A stretch of DNA of 64,000 bases from assembly GCA_963580455.1 (NCBI GenBank), contig OY756965.1:6212501-6276500 (forward strand). Direction: 5' to 3'. Each line of letters opens with the position of its first letter. The first letter of the stretch is position 1. Both the position numbers and the translations under genes were made by a program. The notes beneath the pieces are model-generated. The model was not told the DNA's origin and did not search any database. It saw only the letters and a program-made list of their open reading frames with translations. The DNA comes from Euonymus europaeus (lineage: Eukaryota > Streptophyta > Magnoliopsida > Celastrales > Celastraceae). This document shows positions 1-12,856 of this stretch, in pieces.

Positions 1-465
1 GGATATGTTCAATAATTTATTGAGTCTATGTCCCCACCATGCTTTGTCCAATGTAGTGTTGATGCAGATTTTTCATAAGGTACTAACAGTTTCTTGCAAA
101 GCTTTAGTTAAAAATTACGTTAGGGGATCTATCAGGAACATGACGCCGATTAAGTGTAAAACATTGTTTTACACCCTTGCAATTGAAACACAACACTCAA
201 ACATTAGAGGTAAGAACGCTAATTTTAGTGAGAAAGAACGCTAATTTTAGTGAGATCACTTATCCTAATTCATTTTTACCTAAATCGTAGGTTGACGCAC
301 TTCCAGCAAGTTAGATGCACTCCTTGCATGCATGGAAGAGTGTCGTCTCAAGAATTATTTACTATTTGTGAAGTTCTAGGACATGTTGTTGGACCATATG
401 TTCTACATTTATGTTTTGATGCAAAATACGTATTGGACTATTTGATTGTGCTTATATTTGGATGA
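1..465 (+). pseudogene. Athila-type gag fragment, broken
   Basis: The frame opening at base 5 carries the Athila-type gag motif LSLCPHHAL, followed by a segment like the plant gag region after the capsid-like helices. In a working element this protein forms the cytoplasmic particle that packages the RNA. The frame stops at 244. A second stretch (250-465) continues in another frame with SSQELFTICEVLGH, which looks like the first half of a zinc knuckle whose second half (HATIACPQG) is found at 3010-3040. The knuckle appears to be split by the insertion at 387-3009, so only bases 1-386 are likely to be true gag. The 5' end of the gene is outside the window. Confidence 0.6.
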
Positions 466-3009
466 ATTTGGATGAATCATGAAATGTATTTTCTCTACTA
501 ATTTAAGCTTCATTATATATCTTTGGAATCATGTTTGATCATATTTGATATGAATTTGATGATTTTGGACTTGTTCATTTTCGCACTACAAAAATTGTTC
601 AAACATCACACTGTGCACACGTTAGTTGAATTGTCATAACTTATTCATATGATCTCTGATTGACTTGATTCTTATTTTGAAAATTATTTAAGACACTCTG
701 AAATTTTTCATTGTGAAATATCGTCAGGTCAATTTTAAGTCTATCATGTTCAATTTGTCAGTTGAAATTAATTCACTAGTGTTGTTGTGAAACTAGCCTA
801 GTTGAGATTTACATGATCAAATTGAATGACCAAACGACCACAATTATAAGTGAAATTTTGTATGCACATTATTATATAGATAAATTGATTTATTATGTGC
901 TTACTTGAAATTAATTCACTAGTGTTGTTGTGAAACTAGCCTAGTTGAGATTTGCATGATCAAATTGAATGACCAAACGACCACAATTATAAGTGAAATT
1001 TTGTATGCACATTATTATATAGATAAATTGATTTATTATGTGCTTACTTGAATTTTATTGAGCTTATATCATATTGGTTAACCCAAGTGCAAGCATTGAA
1101 GCTCTTTGAGCTTACAAGCAAAATTGGAGTGTTCTATCACTCATTTATTTGTAGGTACAAATCATACTCTTATTTGGGACATTAATTGAGGATATGAAAT
1201 GGTCATGGAGTATTGAGGTTTCATTGTTTAGGCACTTAGAACCCGAAATCCCCTAGGAAACCCTATTTGGGAGCAATTGAGATTATGTGAGCTACATTGA
1301 AGGATTTATTTAGGAAATAGTCTAAGACATTTATTGAGAAATTTGACCAAATTTGGAGTGAAGAAGACTTAAATTGGTGCAACCCATTCTTATCCAAAAT
1401 AGCCTAAATTCCTCAAATTGACCTTCCATGGGTTAGACTAAGTTGAATTAATGTTGGATGATTTATTTGGAGTAGGGGCTCGGTCATAACCCTTCTAGAA
1501 AGCCTTAGGAGCCTTTGGAGGGAGTTTGAGAAGCCTTGGATTCATTTGAAATCAAATGAAAAAGATTGGAGCCAAAACACTTGGAGGAAAATTGTCCACA
1601 TCACCATATACTATTATGTTCTTGTTTTCAAGTATTTTGGGGGGAATTTCTTGTGTGCCTTGCAAGGGTTGTTTGGTTGATTGTTGAAGCCTTTCTAAGT
1701 ATGAAGAAGAGTTTAACAAGAAGCACAAAAGATCCAAACAAACCTTGGAGCCAAGATTTGAAATTTGAATCAAAGGTTGACCAAAAGTCAATAACGGCTA
1801 GCCTTTCAATGGTGTTGATTGATTTCGTTTTTGAAGATGAAGGGCAGAGATTATAAGTTGATTGAGGGCTGAGATTGAAGATTAACAAGATCCAATGGCC
1901 AAGATTAAATGGAGACAAATGAAGAGGAAAGTCATGCTTCATTCCACACTTGGAAAACTTATGTGCAAAAATTACCAAGAGAGCTTTTGTTCTTGATTCT
2001 ACAATTTTTGAGTGATCTTCTCTTGATCTTTTGATCATCATTTGCTGAGATTATTATCATCATCTTCCCTTCATCAACCTCAAGCTAAGACACACTTTCA
2101 AGCCAAAATCATTAAGGTAATTCTTTGAGTGTTCTTGAGCTACTTTCCACAAAGCTTCTCCTAAACTTATTTCCATCTTTGTGAGACTTTGTGTGAACCT
2201 TTGGTTGAGTGAAAGCCACGAATTTGAGCCAAATTTATATCCTACCAGTGAGCTTTACATTGAGAGATTAAGTGTTCCCCATCCAAATAGCTTAGAGCTA
2301 ATCTTGAGAGAACCAAAAACCAAATCACTTGTAAAAGTCCCTTTTGAGGGCATTACCTTTGAGAGGTGTGTGAAAGTTTAAGGTTAACTTCAAACCTTGG
2401 TGGTGTACAAGTTTGGGGTGTGCTTGAAAACCCTAAGTTTGTGGTGAACTTGCAAAACCACTTATATCCTTTAGTGGATTTGGAAATCCTAAGCTTGAGG
2501 GCTTAGGTAGTGGTTGTAGGTGTGAGCACCGAACCACTATATATCCTTGTGCACTCTATTTTTGATTTCCTTTCTTGTTTGGTGCTATTAGTGATTTGTT
2601 TGCCTTAGAAATTGATATTAGGGTGTTGCTTGCTGCCATTGCTTGTTGGGATATTGCTTGTGATTGAGCAACTTGTGAGTAGTGGATTCTAGGAACACTT
2701 TTGATTGTTAATTTTCTGCAATATCAATCTGTCCTTGCACTGTTCACATAGCTAGACTTTGAGTTTTGAGCTGAATTTTTGATATATTGTTTGTTAAGGT
2801 GTTGTAACATTGCATATCAAATTTCATAGCATTCAGACTTAAATTGCTAGATCAAATTGCATTCATCCGATTAGTGAGCATATTTGCATTCTTGATTTTG
2901 TTTTAATCATTTGTGAGTTTTTAGGTTGTGGTTTTGTACTTGAGGTTTATACTTAGTTTTTAGAAACACAATTCAACCCCCCTCTTGTTGTGTTAGCCTA
3001 GTGATTTCA
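387..3009 (+). mobile_element. Probable solo LTR or LTR-like insertion in gag
   Basis: The segment starts TGTTGGACC and ends GTGATTTCA, so it has TG...CA ends. The flanking 5-mers are catgt (382-386) and catgc (3010-3014), an imperfect TSD. Removing the insert joins CEVLGH to ATIACPQG in one gag frame. Near 2541 there is a TATA-like ctatatatcc, and the 3' end has a C-rich stretch (caacccccctcttg at about 2974), as in many long plant LTRs. No open frame of note is present; the small ones at 1552-2041 and 2181-2381 overlap each other on both strands and match nothing I know. At 2.6 kb it is long for a solo LTR, so a two-step origin is possible. Confidence 0.55.
762..1047. repeat. 143-bp tandem duplication, two near-identical copies
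   Basis: Bases 762-904 are repeated directly at 905-1047. The only difference I see is gatttacatg versus gatttgcatg. It lies inside the LTR-like insertion and is probably a recent slippage or unequal-exchange event. Confidence 0.9.
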
Positions 3010-4020
3010 CATGCAACCATTGCGTGTCCTCAAGGAGTGGATTTTCCCAAGTTTATGTAAGAAAAAGCAAACATGACGAATACTTATAACCAGAATCCTA
3101 GGTTTGATCCTCACTCAAACTATGACAAACAAAAATCCAGGATGCACCCAAATTTTTGTTGGAAAAATTCGTAGAATGTGCAGAATTTGCGAGCTCTCGT
3201 ACGTCCACCTAAGCCTCTTCTTCAACTTCATTAGATGATTTATTGTGAAAACTTGCTATTAGGCAGCAAAAGATTGAAACTCAAGTGGGACAGATTGCTA
3301 AAACTCTTAGTCAAAGAAAAGCTGGAAAATTTCTAAGTCAAACAGTCATCAACTCGAAGAACAATAAACAAGCCAATGCCATCTACCTTAGTGGAGGTAT
3401 GCTAATGAACAATAATGTTGATGTTTATGCTAATATTGTGGATATATGTATAGTTGAGAAACTTGATGACAAGGATAACGAGAAGAAGGAGTCATTTCCA
3501 CCAACAACTCAATCCAATGATGAACCAATGCTCAAACCATACATCCCACCCATTCCATTTATGGTTCATCTCAAGCGAAACTAAAAAAGTTGATGCAATC
3601 AAACTTAACAAGAATGGGAGTGCAGTTTTGTACGATAAATTTTCACCCAAATTGATCGATCCAAAAAGTTTTGACATTACTATCACTGTTGGAAATAAGC
3701 GGTTTGGACGTGCCATGTTGGACCTGGGAGCAAGCATAAACTTGGCATTTTCAATTTACAAGGAGCTTGGTGTGGAAAGGATGAAAAATACTACAGTGTG
3801 CCTTGAACTTGTCGATCGTTTAGTAAGATATCCAAAAGGTATTGTGGAAGATATTTTAGTTCAAGTGGATAAATTAATATTTCCTGCAAATTTTGTGGTT
3901 TTGGGCATGGAGAAAGACACAAGCTCTCCTATTATATTGGGTCGACTTTTCATGAGAACTAGGCGAGCATTGATAGATGTAGTGGAAGGAAAGCTTACTC
4001 AAAGAGAAGCTGACAAGTAG
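3010..4020 (+). pseudogene. Athila-like gag C-terminus and aspartic protease remnant
   Basis: The first part (3010-3280) gives a knuckle-like HATIACPQG, then NPRFDPHSN and MHPNF, like the gag C-terminal region. The next frame (3285-3584) has VGQIAKTLSQR and ANAIYLSGG, matching the plant pattern IGQ-A--LS-RP ... A-TLRSGK before the protease. The overlapping frame (3454-4020) holds the retropepsin core: AMLDLGASINLAFSIYKEL with active-site D-L-G, then VRYPKGIVEDILVQVDKL, FPANFVVLGMEKD and PIILGRLFM. This enzyme would process the Gag-Pol precursor. Internal frame changes show it is dead. The open frame ends at 4020 and no reverse transcriptase follows. Confidence 0.75.
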
Positions 4021-6443
4021 ATAACATTAAGGGTCTTTCAAGCACTGCAATTTGAAGTGAAATCCTAGTCATGCTTTCAAGTGAATGAAATAGACATTGT
4101 CATTCCATAAAATCCACTTAATGCATTCTTGGCCCAAGACATAAAATTTGAGCATAAAGACCAGAAAGCTCTTTTGATGATGTTGAAGTGCAATATTCCA
4201 ACTCTAGAAATTCCGAGAGAAAGAGTAGAAAGAAAATAAAGAGGAAAGTAAAGATCAGTGTTCAAAGTGTCTCAAATACTCCACCCAATGTCAACCTCAT
4301 GGAACCATCATGTGGAGTATTTGTCACCACTCTTAAGGACCCCGGGTGAATGTGCACCAATAAGTCTAACCAAGACTTTAAATAAGGCGTTTATTGGGAG
4401 ACAACACATTTTATCTAGAGGAAGATTTTATGCACTAAATCAACATGATTAATTGTTGTCTCGCTGCAATGGCATATGGCACTCCTGCATCACTGAGCAA
4501 GCATTCTAGACCAGAAATAATGATTTTGAGCATTCTCCAGCTGCACAATGTGCTCTAGTATCACTGTTCACACACCATGACTTTGTAGATAAGTGTTTAG
4601 TTTATCAAAAATAAAGAGAAAAAGGGACAAGTTTGGATTTCAGTTGTCCTTACCCAAATTAATGTGTAGTAAATGTTATTCTAACACTAACAACCGCACC
4701 CTAATCCATCCACGCACACTTACAAGTAGGCAGCAGCCCACTAAGTGTTATTGTAACACTTACAAAAAGCACCAAACCCCGTATTTCTGTCTCCCAAGCA
4801 ATTCCATTGCTACGACTTACACTCCAATATGCTAAAGGTAAAATTCTAACCTTACATTTGGTGTCCTGTGGATTTTGCTTTGCCAATTTGAACCACTTAA
4901 CAACTTTATTGGTTTGAAGCCACACTTTGGTTGAAAAGAATAAGAGGAGGAAGTTTGGGACTGCTGTTATTAGGTATCTTTTGTGTGTTTTCTAGAGCTT
5001 TATGCAGATTCTTGATTTGATTAAAAATGAATTTTTGATTCTTGCACTTGGTAATTCTTTGTTTCACCTTCTTACAAATTATGTACATAACATGTTTGAG
5101 GAAATGTCACAATGACTATTCCTGCCATATTGTGCTCACTTGCTTTGATAATTTGTGTACCCTCTTGATTGCATAGTGTGAGGCACCACTCAAGTTCTTG
5201 TTGGTTCTCTATTTTTGTCATTCCTAGCTCACACTCAGTTTTATATTCTCCCAATTTTGGCTTGCCTCAATTTCTTTGATTCTATCGGTTGAGGACACTA
5301 CGACATTTTGTATGGGGGTGAGGATTATATTATATTATATTTTTAATACGTTATGTGGTTTCATTAAAAAAATCAAAAAAATATTTGAACTACTCATCTA
5401 TTATCTTACTTAACTATTAATGTTGGTGAGTACTATGTTGTGCATTGTTGGTCCTGAAGTAAGAACACATACCCCTTGTAGCCTTTTTTACATTTGATCT
5501 TGTCTTATCTGTTCTATAAACTTTAAATTGTCTCACTTGCACAGGAACACATGTACCTTGGGGTATGCCATTTATGACATTCATAAACATGTAAAATTGT
5601 CTTCAGATGCATTAAAATTTCTGAATTGGATATTTTGACATGAACTAAAAGAGAAAAAAACAGCAAAAGAAAAGAAAGAATAAAATATGTAACACATTCA
5701 AGACTCTGAGTACCAATGTCCGGATAAATATGCACTTTGATATTACTTCTTCCTGGATATGTACTTGTGGTGTGTAGGTCCTGAACCGTTGTAACTTGAG
5801 CAAGTAGGTTCTTTGAGGTTTCTCAACACTCAGCACCTTGGGTCAATTTACTTGGGGATTGCCTACTTGAAATCTCGTTACATGGGTCACAAGGAAACTT
5901 AAAAATGACTAAACATTTAGAGTCGTGTTAAATAAAGTGTGTTTGTGTCGAAGAAAGAAAAAAAAGAGAGAAAAAAATGCCAAGATATCATATTCCATTA
6001 TTTTTGAGAATTCTAGAGATATTTTTGTTTTTATGCTTTGATCATTTGAAACTCACATGTTCATGTGTTTCTGCTATGTACTTAATGTAATGGTAACTTG
6101 ACATATGAAATAGATAACATAGTACTTTATTATATTTGTCTACTTGGTGGTTGTGAAGTTCTTTCAATTGGAGTTGTTGATGTGTGTACTGTTGTGGGTA
6201 GATTCACAATGTTTTTGTAGTGATACTTGACGATGCACTGTTTTGAATGTTTGTGGGTATCATTTTGATAAACCCTCACAAGACAACACTTATTCACTAG
6301 GGACATCCAGGGGTTTAACGACTTATTTCATATGTTAAATGCACCTGGATTCTTGCTAGAGTGAGTTTAGTTGTTGAAACTTTTATTTAGCCTATGTTTG
6401 ATTTTGATCCTCCATGAGGACGGGAAAAAGATAAGTGTGGGGG
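4021..6443 (+). other. Non-coding 3' region of the Athila-like element
   Basis: No gene is supported here. At about 4370-4430 the sequence reads like the conserved plant gypsy segment just after pol (in translation KAFIGRQHILSRG). The remainder is AT-rich with many stops. From about 5686 the sequence is closely repeated at 25413-25892 and 29048-29339. The end is a purine-rich tract (6424-6443) fitting a polypurine tract just before the LTR start at 6444. Confidence 0.55.
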
Positions 6444-6690
6444 TGTTGATATATCCATTTTATACCAAATGATCTCGTCTATTTTAGGATGAAATTGATA
6501 TATATTTTTATGTGATTCCTTGATATTTTGACTTTCAGGAAATATGCATCAAGTTATACACAAATCAGTTGAATTTTGGAAGTTTGATGCAAACAGAAGT
6601 TGCTTGAGCACTGCGGACCGCTCAAGCATCACTATGCGAACATAGATTAATATTACAAATTCGCCAAGTATGTAACTTAATAAAAATATC
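6444..6690 (+). mobile_element. Truncated LTR of the Athila-like element
   Basis: It begins TGTTGATATATCC after a polypurine-like GTGTGGGGG and matches the first 250 bases of the copy at 29340. It stops abruptly at about 6684-6690, in an A-rich microhomology, where the inverted-repeat block begins. The matching copy continues past this point with attagtaagttagtcaacc. Confidence 0.7.
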
Positions 6691-9309
6691 AACCTATGAT
6701 AATCCTTAGATTTTTTTGTCATGTTATGATGACAAATAGATTTGGCTTTTGAAATAGTCACTTGTGACATTTGAGCATAATTTGGGAATATAAATTATGG
6801 ACTTCTCCAAAAACTAGATGGCGCTGATATAACTCAGAATGCCAGTTAAAAAAAAGGTGGCCAATTCATGATATTACCTCACACATTTATTCAGATAATA
6901 AACGTCCAAATATTACATGTTATGCAACTGAATCAATCACACTAATTGAAGGATCAAATACACATAAAAGAGTAATATTAAAAGGGACACTAAAACAATA
7001 TCAGAAATAAATCCATCATTCTTCCGATCAAGAGGAAATTGTCACTAGGCAACAACTGTAAACATGACAAATTCAATCATTGTTAAAAATCAATCATAGA
7101 GTCCAAATATTGTATATAAAAGAGGTTAAAACAATAACTCACAGTCCAAATAATTTTAAACAAATACCCCACAACAAATTTCAAACTTCCATATGACATA
7201 TAAATAGGCCAGAGTTACATACAAAATCCAAATGTATTAGCCCAGTATCTATTAATTAGGAATTTAAAATCCCAAACACCTTTGTCAATCATGTATATCC
7301 AACAATTAAGCTAACCCATATGCATTTGGTCCGTTTTTCAAATTGACAACAAGAAACCCAACATCAAATAACAAATTATACAGCCCTCGAGGAATTTACA
7401 CAAATAAACCCATATAGCCTATATTAGCCCAAACCATTACCCCAAAAATCCTACCAAACCAGCCACTTAAGCCCAATGAATAGGCCCAATCAGAAAAATC
7501 ATTAAGATAAATTTGGATTAACATTTAAGGCCCCGTCCAGCCCAAACCTTTTAGTTAATCGAAATGCTCTAGACCTGGCCTGAGGTTTTTGAACTAACCC
7601 TAGGAAGAAGAAATGGAAGGTATAAGAGATGGAAAGAGAAGCTGGCGCTGCTGGAAGAAGAAAAGGAGAAGAAGAGGCGCCAAGGATTCAATGAGGCAAA
7701 GGAAAATTCCAGAAAAAAAAGAGAGCGGGTTCTGTCTAGGGATTTTTTGGGACATTTTTGAGTTTTTTTCTCTTATTTTCTTTTGATCGGGTTTTTTGGG
7801 GACTTTTTGGGAATTTTTTAGGATTCCTTCTTCTTGCTTTCAGTTTTTTTCCTGGTGATGGGAAATTCTAAATTCCACTATGCTTTCTGTTTTCTGGGTT
7901 GTGTTTCTTGAGTCTTTAGTTCAATAACAAAATATAGATTTCCAGTTGAATCCCTCATAAACCATATACGAAGTCTAAATGCATTAATCTATAAAACAAA
8001 TGAAATCACTAAATACCAAGAACTCGATTCAAATTACAAAAATCCTAACTAAATCAAAACAGAACCCTTACCTTAAACAGGTTGACCGGATCCGAATGAA
8101 ATCCAATGGGAATAAGGCGAAAGCCGGAAAATCGGGTATTGGAGGATAGTGGTGGCAGACTGTACTCGAATGGATTTTTAAAGAAGAGTAGCTTCGAGTG
8201 AGCTTGAGAGGATGAATTGATAGAAATAAAATGAGGGGATAGAAACGTAATGATGACAGTGAGGAAAGCCAGTGATGGGATGTCAGTAATGATAGCTCAC
8301 CATCACTCTTTTAGAGCGACTCCTACTTACGCCTTTAGAGTAATTTCAATATCTGACTTTATGAAAAATCGACAATCATAGGTGAAGTTGAGGAGTCACA
8401 GGTAGAGATGTAGAGTCATGGGAATTCTCAAAAAGAAAAAAGAGCTCGTGATGCCCAAGAAAAGAAGAAAATTTTGTCACTTTGTATATAAAAAAAAACA
8501 GGACCCGTGATTCAGCCTTCTGAAAAATGAGTCCACAGCCCCTTGAAAATTGTGAACCAAATCTGTCTTTAGGGAAGGTAAAGGCTCGTGACTCCTTAAA
8601 GATAAAAAGATTTATGGAAATTAAAAGTCTGTGACATTTTAAAGAGGATCCAATGATAAAAGTGGGGACACCGTGTTACACGTATGACATGAGTTTATTT
8701 TCAAAAGGAAATATCAACTTATGGAAATTGATGGATGTCAGCATTCCATGCTAGGAAGAATCTGAACTAAAAATCTGGGATTGAAACAGGTATTATCATA
8801 AGAGAAATGATTACAATCATGAAAACGACAAAAGGAGTTTCAGTTAACATATTATTTCTAATTAAGAAATGCACGCAAGTAAAATTTTTGAAATGGTCAG
8901 TTATAAAAAAAAATACTTGAGAGTTGAGTTCTCGAATGAAAGAGATCCTCTGTTAATTTAAATGTATGATGCATACAGAGAGCTCCATAAGTCAGAGGGT
9001 AAGCAGTTTGGTTTGATAATTCAGAAATATTCCATTATAGAATCTATTACTTATCTCTTTTCTTGTCTTCTCATTTTTCTTATGCATAGCCGTATTACTA
9101 AGTTTATTTAAGCAAAGCTTAATGAAAATATGAATAAATGATCGAAAAGAGTACCTTGGGCAAGGATTTGAGCAGAAAGTGACATAGTAAAATGTGATTA
9201 AGGTGGTAGTAGACTTATCATTGCATTCTTATACACATGCATCAATCATTTTGAGATTTTCACAAACCAAATTTTGTGATTTTAAATCAGCATGTTTTTC
9301 AAATTGAAA

Positions 9310-9645
9310 GTCTAAGTCAGGAACGACCCTAGTGATCCTGAGCATTTTTCAAAAAAATCATTTTCAATGATTAGCCAAGCCGGGAATGACTCTAGTGATC
9401 TCGAACATTTTTATCTCTAATGAGTTACCAAGCCGGGAATGACCCTAGTGATCCCGAGCATTTTTATAAAAAAAAAATCATCTTTTTCAATGATTAGCCA
9501 AGTCGGGAATGACTCTAGTGATCCCGAGCATTTTTATCTCCAGTGGCCCTAGTGATCCCGAACATTTTTATAAGAAAAAATAATTTCTAATGATTAGCCA
9601 TGCCGAAAATGGCTCTAGTGATCCCGAGCATTACCTCATCCTTCA
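9310..9645. repeat. Minisatellite, about 55-75 bp unit (gggaatgac..tagtgatcccgagc)
   Basis: Around five imperfect units repeat the core ccgggaatgaccctagtg, each followed by an A- or T-rich spacer. The same array, inverted, lies at 12115-12560 in the opposite arm, where it has more copies. Confidence 0.85.
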
Positions 9646-9962
9646 TTCATCACCGCCCTCTACTAAACAATGATTATCTGAGCATCACCTCATCTCACTA
9701 TCTCCGCCAACCGTTGCATATATCCCACCCAATATCACTGTCACACAGGTACCATCGTCATCACATAAATATTTGATGTTTTGCTTTTCGATTTCATTTA
9801 CATTCCTGCATTGAAATCCTCCTGCTTGGTTCTCTTGTGTCTAAATAGCATGCGCTTCACTTCAATATATTCTACAAAGGTTTTCGACACCCATCTTTGA
9901 CAATTATTTTTCCCCAAAAAAACCCAATCATCTTTATCTTGAATTAGAAAATGAACAGATTA
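9640..9962. repeat. Inner inverted repeat, left copy (pairs with 10476-10797)
   Basis: The 320-bp segment running from ttcattcatcaccgccctc to gaaaatgaacagatta recurs inverted at 10476-10797 with few changes. The two copies enclose a 513-bp spacer and form the inner loop region of inverted repeat 1. The right copy contains the N-terminal coding part of the unidentified ORF below. Confidence 0.85.
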
Positions 9963-10133
9963 CTTAAATGTGATAATCATCACAAATCCAATTCATGTAA
10001 GTACCACATAATCAAGTTAATCCAAGGCATCTTATATCATAATCAATCAAAGCTATCATGTACAACATCACATATTATAACATATATGGACCACATATAT
10101 CTACTCACATATATATATACACACACATATATC

Positions 10134-10593
10134 TTAAAACATTAGTTTAAAATTCATTAACCCATCCTTCGGGTTCATTTCAAATTCATCCCAAAAATCA
10201 TCGAGATTACTATTAATGGAATCATCAAACTCTAAAGCTTCTTCATCTGTAATAAATTTATTGATAAAATCTTCCACATGATCAGTAATAAGATCAAATA
10301 AAATTTGATCATAGATTTGAGAAAAAGAGTGTTGTTTCAAGAATGTGCTTGCGTAAATCAAACGGTAAATTAAAATAATGAAATAAACGCAAACATTCTG
10401 TTTTGACAAAATCAGCATTTAAAATAGGATAACTCCAAGAATGCTCAAAACCATCCCAATAATGAATGACAACATTAATCTGTTCATTTTCTAATTCAAG
10501 ATAAAGATGATTGGGTTTTTTTGGAGAAAAATGATTGTCAAATATGGGTGTTGAAAACCTTTGTAGAATATATTGAAGTGAAGCGGATGCCAT
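10134..10593 (-). pseudogene. Unidentified protein-coding remnant at the hairpin loop
   Basis: Two overlapping frames read in the same direction: 10309-10593 (starts MASASLQYILQRFS, contains VVIHYWDGFEHSWSYP) and 10134-10418 (contains FSQIYDQILFDLITDHVED and an acidic stretch DDSINSNLDDFWDEFE). They look like one roughly 150-residue protein split by a frameshift near 10310-10330. I do not recognise the family, and there is no clear signal peptide or membrane segment. It lies in and beside the spacer of inverted repeat 1, partly in the right inner repeat. The amino-acid composition looks protein-like, unlike the surrounding shadows, but its reality is uncertain. Confidence 0.35.
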
Positions 10594-10797
10594 TTAGACA
10601 CGAGAGAACCAAGCAGGAGGATTTCAATGCAGGAACGTAAATGAAATCAAAAAGCAAAACATCAAATATTTATGTGATGACGGTGGTAACTGTGTAACAG
10701 TGATATTGGGTGGGATATATGTGACGGTTGGCGGAGATAGTGAGATGAGGTGATGCTCAGATAATCATTGTTTAGTAGAGGGTGGTGATGAATGAAG
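10476..10797. repeat. Inner inverted repeat, right copy
   Basis: This is the reverse complement of 9640-9962, starting taatctgttcattttctaa. It is followed by about 190 bp (10798-10984) in which I see nothing besides T-rich tracts. Confidence 0.85.
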
Positions 10798-10984
10798 AAG
10801 ATGGACTGTCTTCAATTTCCTAACCAAGGATCCAATTCTCTCTTTTTTCTCCAATATTTTTTCTCCAAAAATTTCTGATTTTTCTCCCTCCTAGGCCTCC
10901 CAAATAAAAAGCTCCCTTCTACTTTTCAGAAAGGGGATATATGCAGGGCGAGAAGGTTGAAGTTGAGAGTTATTTTAGATTTTG

Positions 10985-11465
10985 AAAAAAAGAAAAGAGG
11001 TGTGGAAAAATGAATAAAGAGGAGAGAGGTGTGAAAAAAAATGTGTGGGTTGGTGTTGAAAAATGAATAAAGAGGAGAGATGTGTGAAAAAAATGTGTGG
11101 GTTGTTGTTGAAAAATGAATAAAGAGAAAGAGGTGTGGAAAAATGTGTGAGTTGTTGCTGAAAAATAAATAAAGAGGTGTTGAAAATGGATAAAAGGGAA
11201 AGAGCTGTGGAAAAAATGTGTGGGTTGTTGTTGAAAAATGAATTAAGAGGAAAGAGGTGTGGAAAAATCTAGGAGTTGTTGTTGAAAAATGAATAAAGAG
11301 GTGTTGAAAATGGATAAAAGGGAAAGAGGTGTAGAAAAGTGTGTGGGTTGTTGTTGAAAGATGAATAAAGAGGAAAGAGGTGTGAAAAAATGTGGGAGTT
11401 GTTGTTGAAAAATGAATAAAGAGAAAAAAGGTGTGGAAAAACGTGTAAGTTGTTGTTGAAATAAA
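10985..11465. repeat. Minisatellite, about 56-bp unit (gtgtggaaaaatg...)
   Basis: About eight imperfect units combine aaagaggtgtggaaaaatg, a gtgggttgttgttg block and aaaaatgaataaagag. It exists only on the right side of inverted repeat 1; the left arm lacks it. Confidence 0.85.
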
Positions 11466-12114
11466 ATAAAATAATAAAAATAATAATAATGGAGTTAGTA
11501 TTTGAAAAATGGGGTGGGCTTTTGTTTGAGTTTTGAATTTGGGCTTGATTTTGTATTTTGAAATTGTTTAGGTTGATTTTAAATTGAGTTCGGTTTGGTA
11601 AAAATCGGGGTAATGATTTGAGTTCAAGTTGAGTAACGGGCTAGGCTTTCTCTTTGGGCTTAAGTGATTGGTTGGGGTAATCTATTGGTCTGAGTTAGAC
11701 CAGGCCTTGGCTTGTTAAGTATTAATGGTTTGGCTTATTGGGTCAATTGTTTAGATTAATACATGGGCCTTTAAATTGATTTATTGAATTTTTATTTAAA
11801 CTTGAATTTTAATTTGGTCCATACTTAACTCTAATTCAACCTATATTTTGGGCTTTATATCACTTTTGATTTTGGATCTTTCTTGGCTAGCTTTGAGCCA
11901 AAATTGGGGTACAACAGCTGCCCCCCTTTACACGACTTTACTACACCCTTTACATGACTTTATGTAGTAAATGTCACGTAAAGACATGATATCCCAATTT
12001 TGACTGTGTGAATTTTAAAACTAATCCAAAATATTTTAATCCACAACTTTAATCCATCAAAAATTTTAATCTTGAACTAAAGAAAACTTTAATTCCCCAA
12101 AATACTTTAATCGA
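11466..12114. other. Unassigned single-copy segment inside inverted repeat 1
   Basis: No gene is visible. The segment is G/T-rich with repeated tgggctt. It ends with ccaaaattggggtacaaca followed directly by gctgccccccttt. That junction resembles the LTR-end and leader boundary of some Tat/Ogre-type plant retroelements, but I see no partner LTR or TSD. Confidence 0.4.
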
Positions 12115-12560
12115 AAGCCATTCTCGGCTTGGCTAATCATTGGAAATGGTTTTTTTGGAAAAATGCTCGGGATCACTAGAGTCATTCCCGGCTTGGCTAA
12201 TTATTGGAAGTGACTTTGTTTTTTTTTGAAAAATGCTCGGAATCACTAGGGCCATTTCCGACTTGGCTAATCATTGTAAAAAATGCTCGGGATCATTAGA
12301 GTCATTCCCGACTTGGCTAATGATTGTAATGCTTGGAATCACTAGAGCCATTCCCGACTTGGCTAATCATTGGAAATTATTTTTTCTTATAAAAATGCTC
12401 GGGATCACTAGGGCCATTCCCGGCTTGGCTACTCATTGGAGATAAAAATGCTCAGGAGCACTAGAGTCATTCCCGGCTTGGCTAATCATTGAAATTGATG
12501 ATTTTTTTTTTTGAAAAATGCTCAGGATCACTATGGCCATTGCCGACTTAGACTTTCAAT
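12115..12560. repeat. Minisatellite, inverted partner of 9310-9645
   Basis: About seven units carry atgctcgggatcactag and cattcccggcttggctaat. A 70-residue open frame across it (12233-12445) repeats MLGITRAI and is only a read-through of the array. Confidence 0.85.
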
Positions 12561-12856
12561 TTGAAAAACATGCAGATGTAAAATCACAAAATTTGGTTTG
12601 TGAAAATCTCAAAATGATTGATGCATGTGTATAAGAATGTAATGATAAGTCTGCTGCCACCATATACACTTGTGCAATCGCTAATCACATTTTACTGTAT
12701 CACTTTCTGTTTAAATCCTTGCCCAACGTACTGTTTTCGATCATCTATTCATATTTTCATTAAGCTTTGCTTAAATAAACTTAGTAATACGGCTATGCAT
12801 AAGAAAAATGAGAAGACATGAAAAGAGATAAGTAATAGATTCTATTATGGAATATT

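Larger units (their letters stand above)
6684..9962 (+). repeat. Left arm of inverted repeat 1
   Basis: This segment is found again in reverse orientation at 12115-15812 (outer part) and 10476-10797 (inner part), and its outer 2.3 kb again in direct orientation at 23033-25412. Landmarks are tatcaacctatgataatcc at the outer end, the plant-leader-like aaccctaggaagaag near 7600, and tcctctttaaa/cacgagcc segments near 8450-8650. No ORF above 60 residues is shared by all copies, so I see no gene. Arms have diverged by scattered substitutions and small indels, so this is an old foldback-like structure rather than an assembly mirror. Confidence 0.85.

Noticed and set aside
1552..2041. Overlapping frames of 79-137 residues on both strands
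   Set aside because: They lie inside the LTR-like insertion, overlap one another and show no known motif.
12233..12445. Frame with repeated MLGITRAI
   Set aside because: Translation of the 12115-12560 minisatellite.
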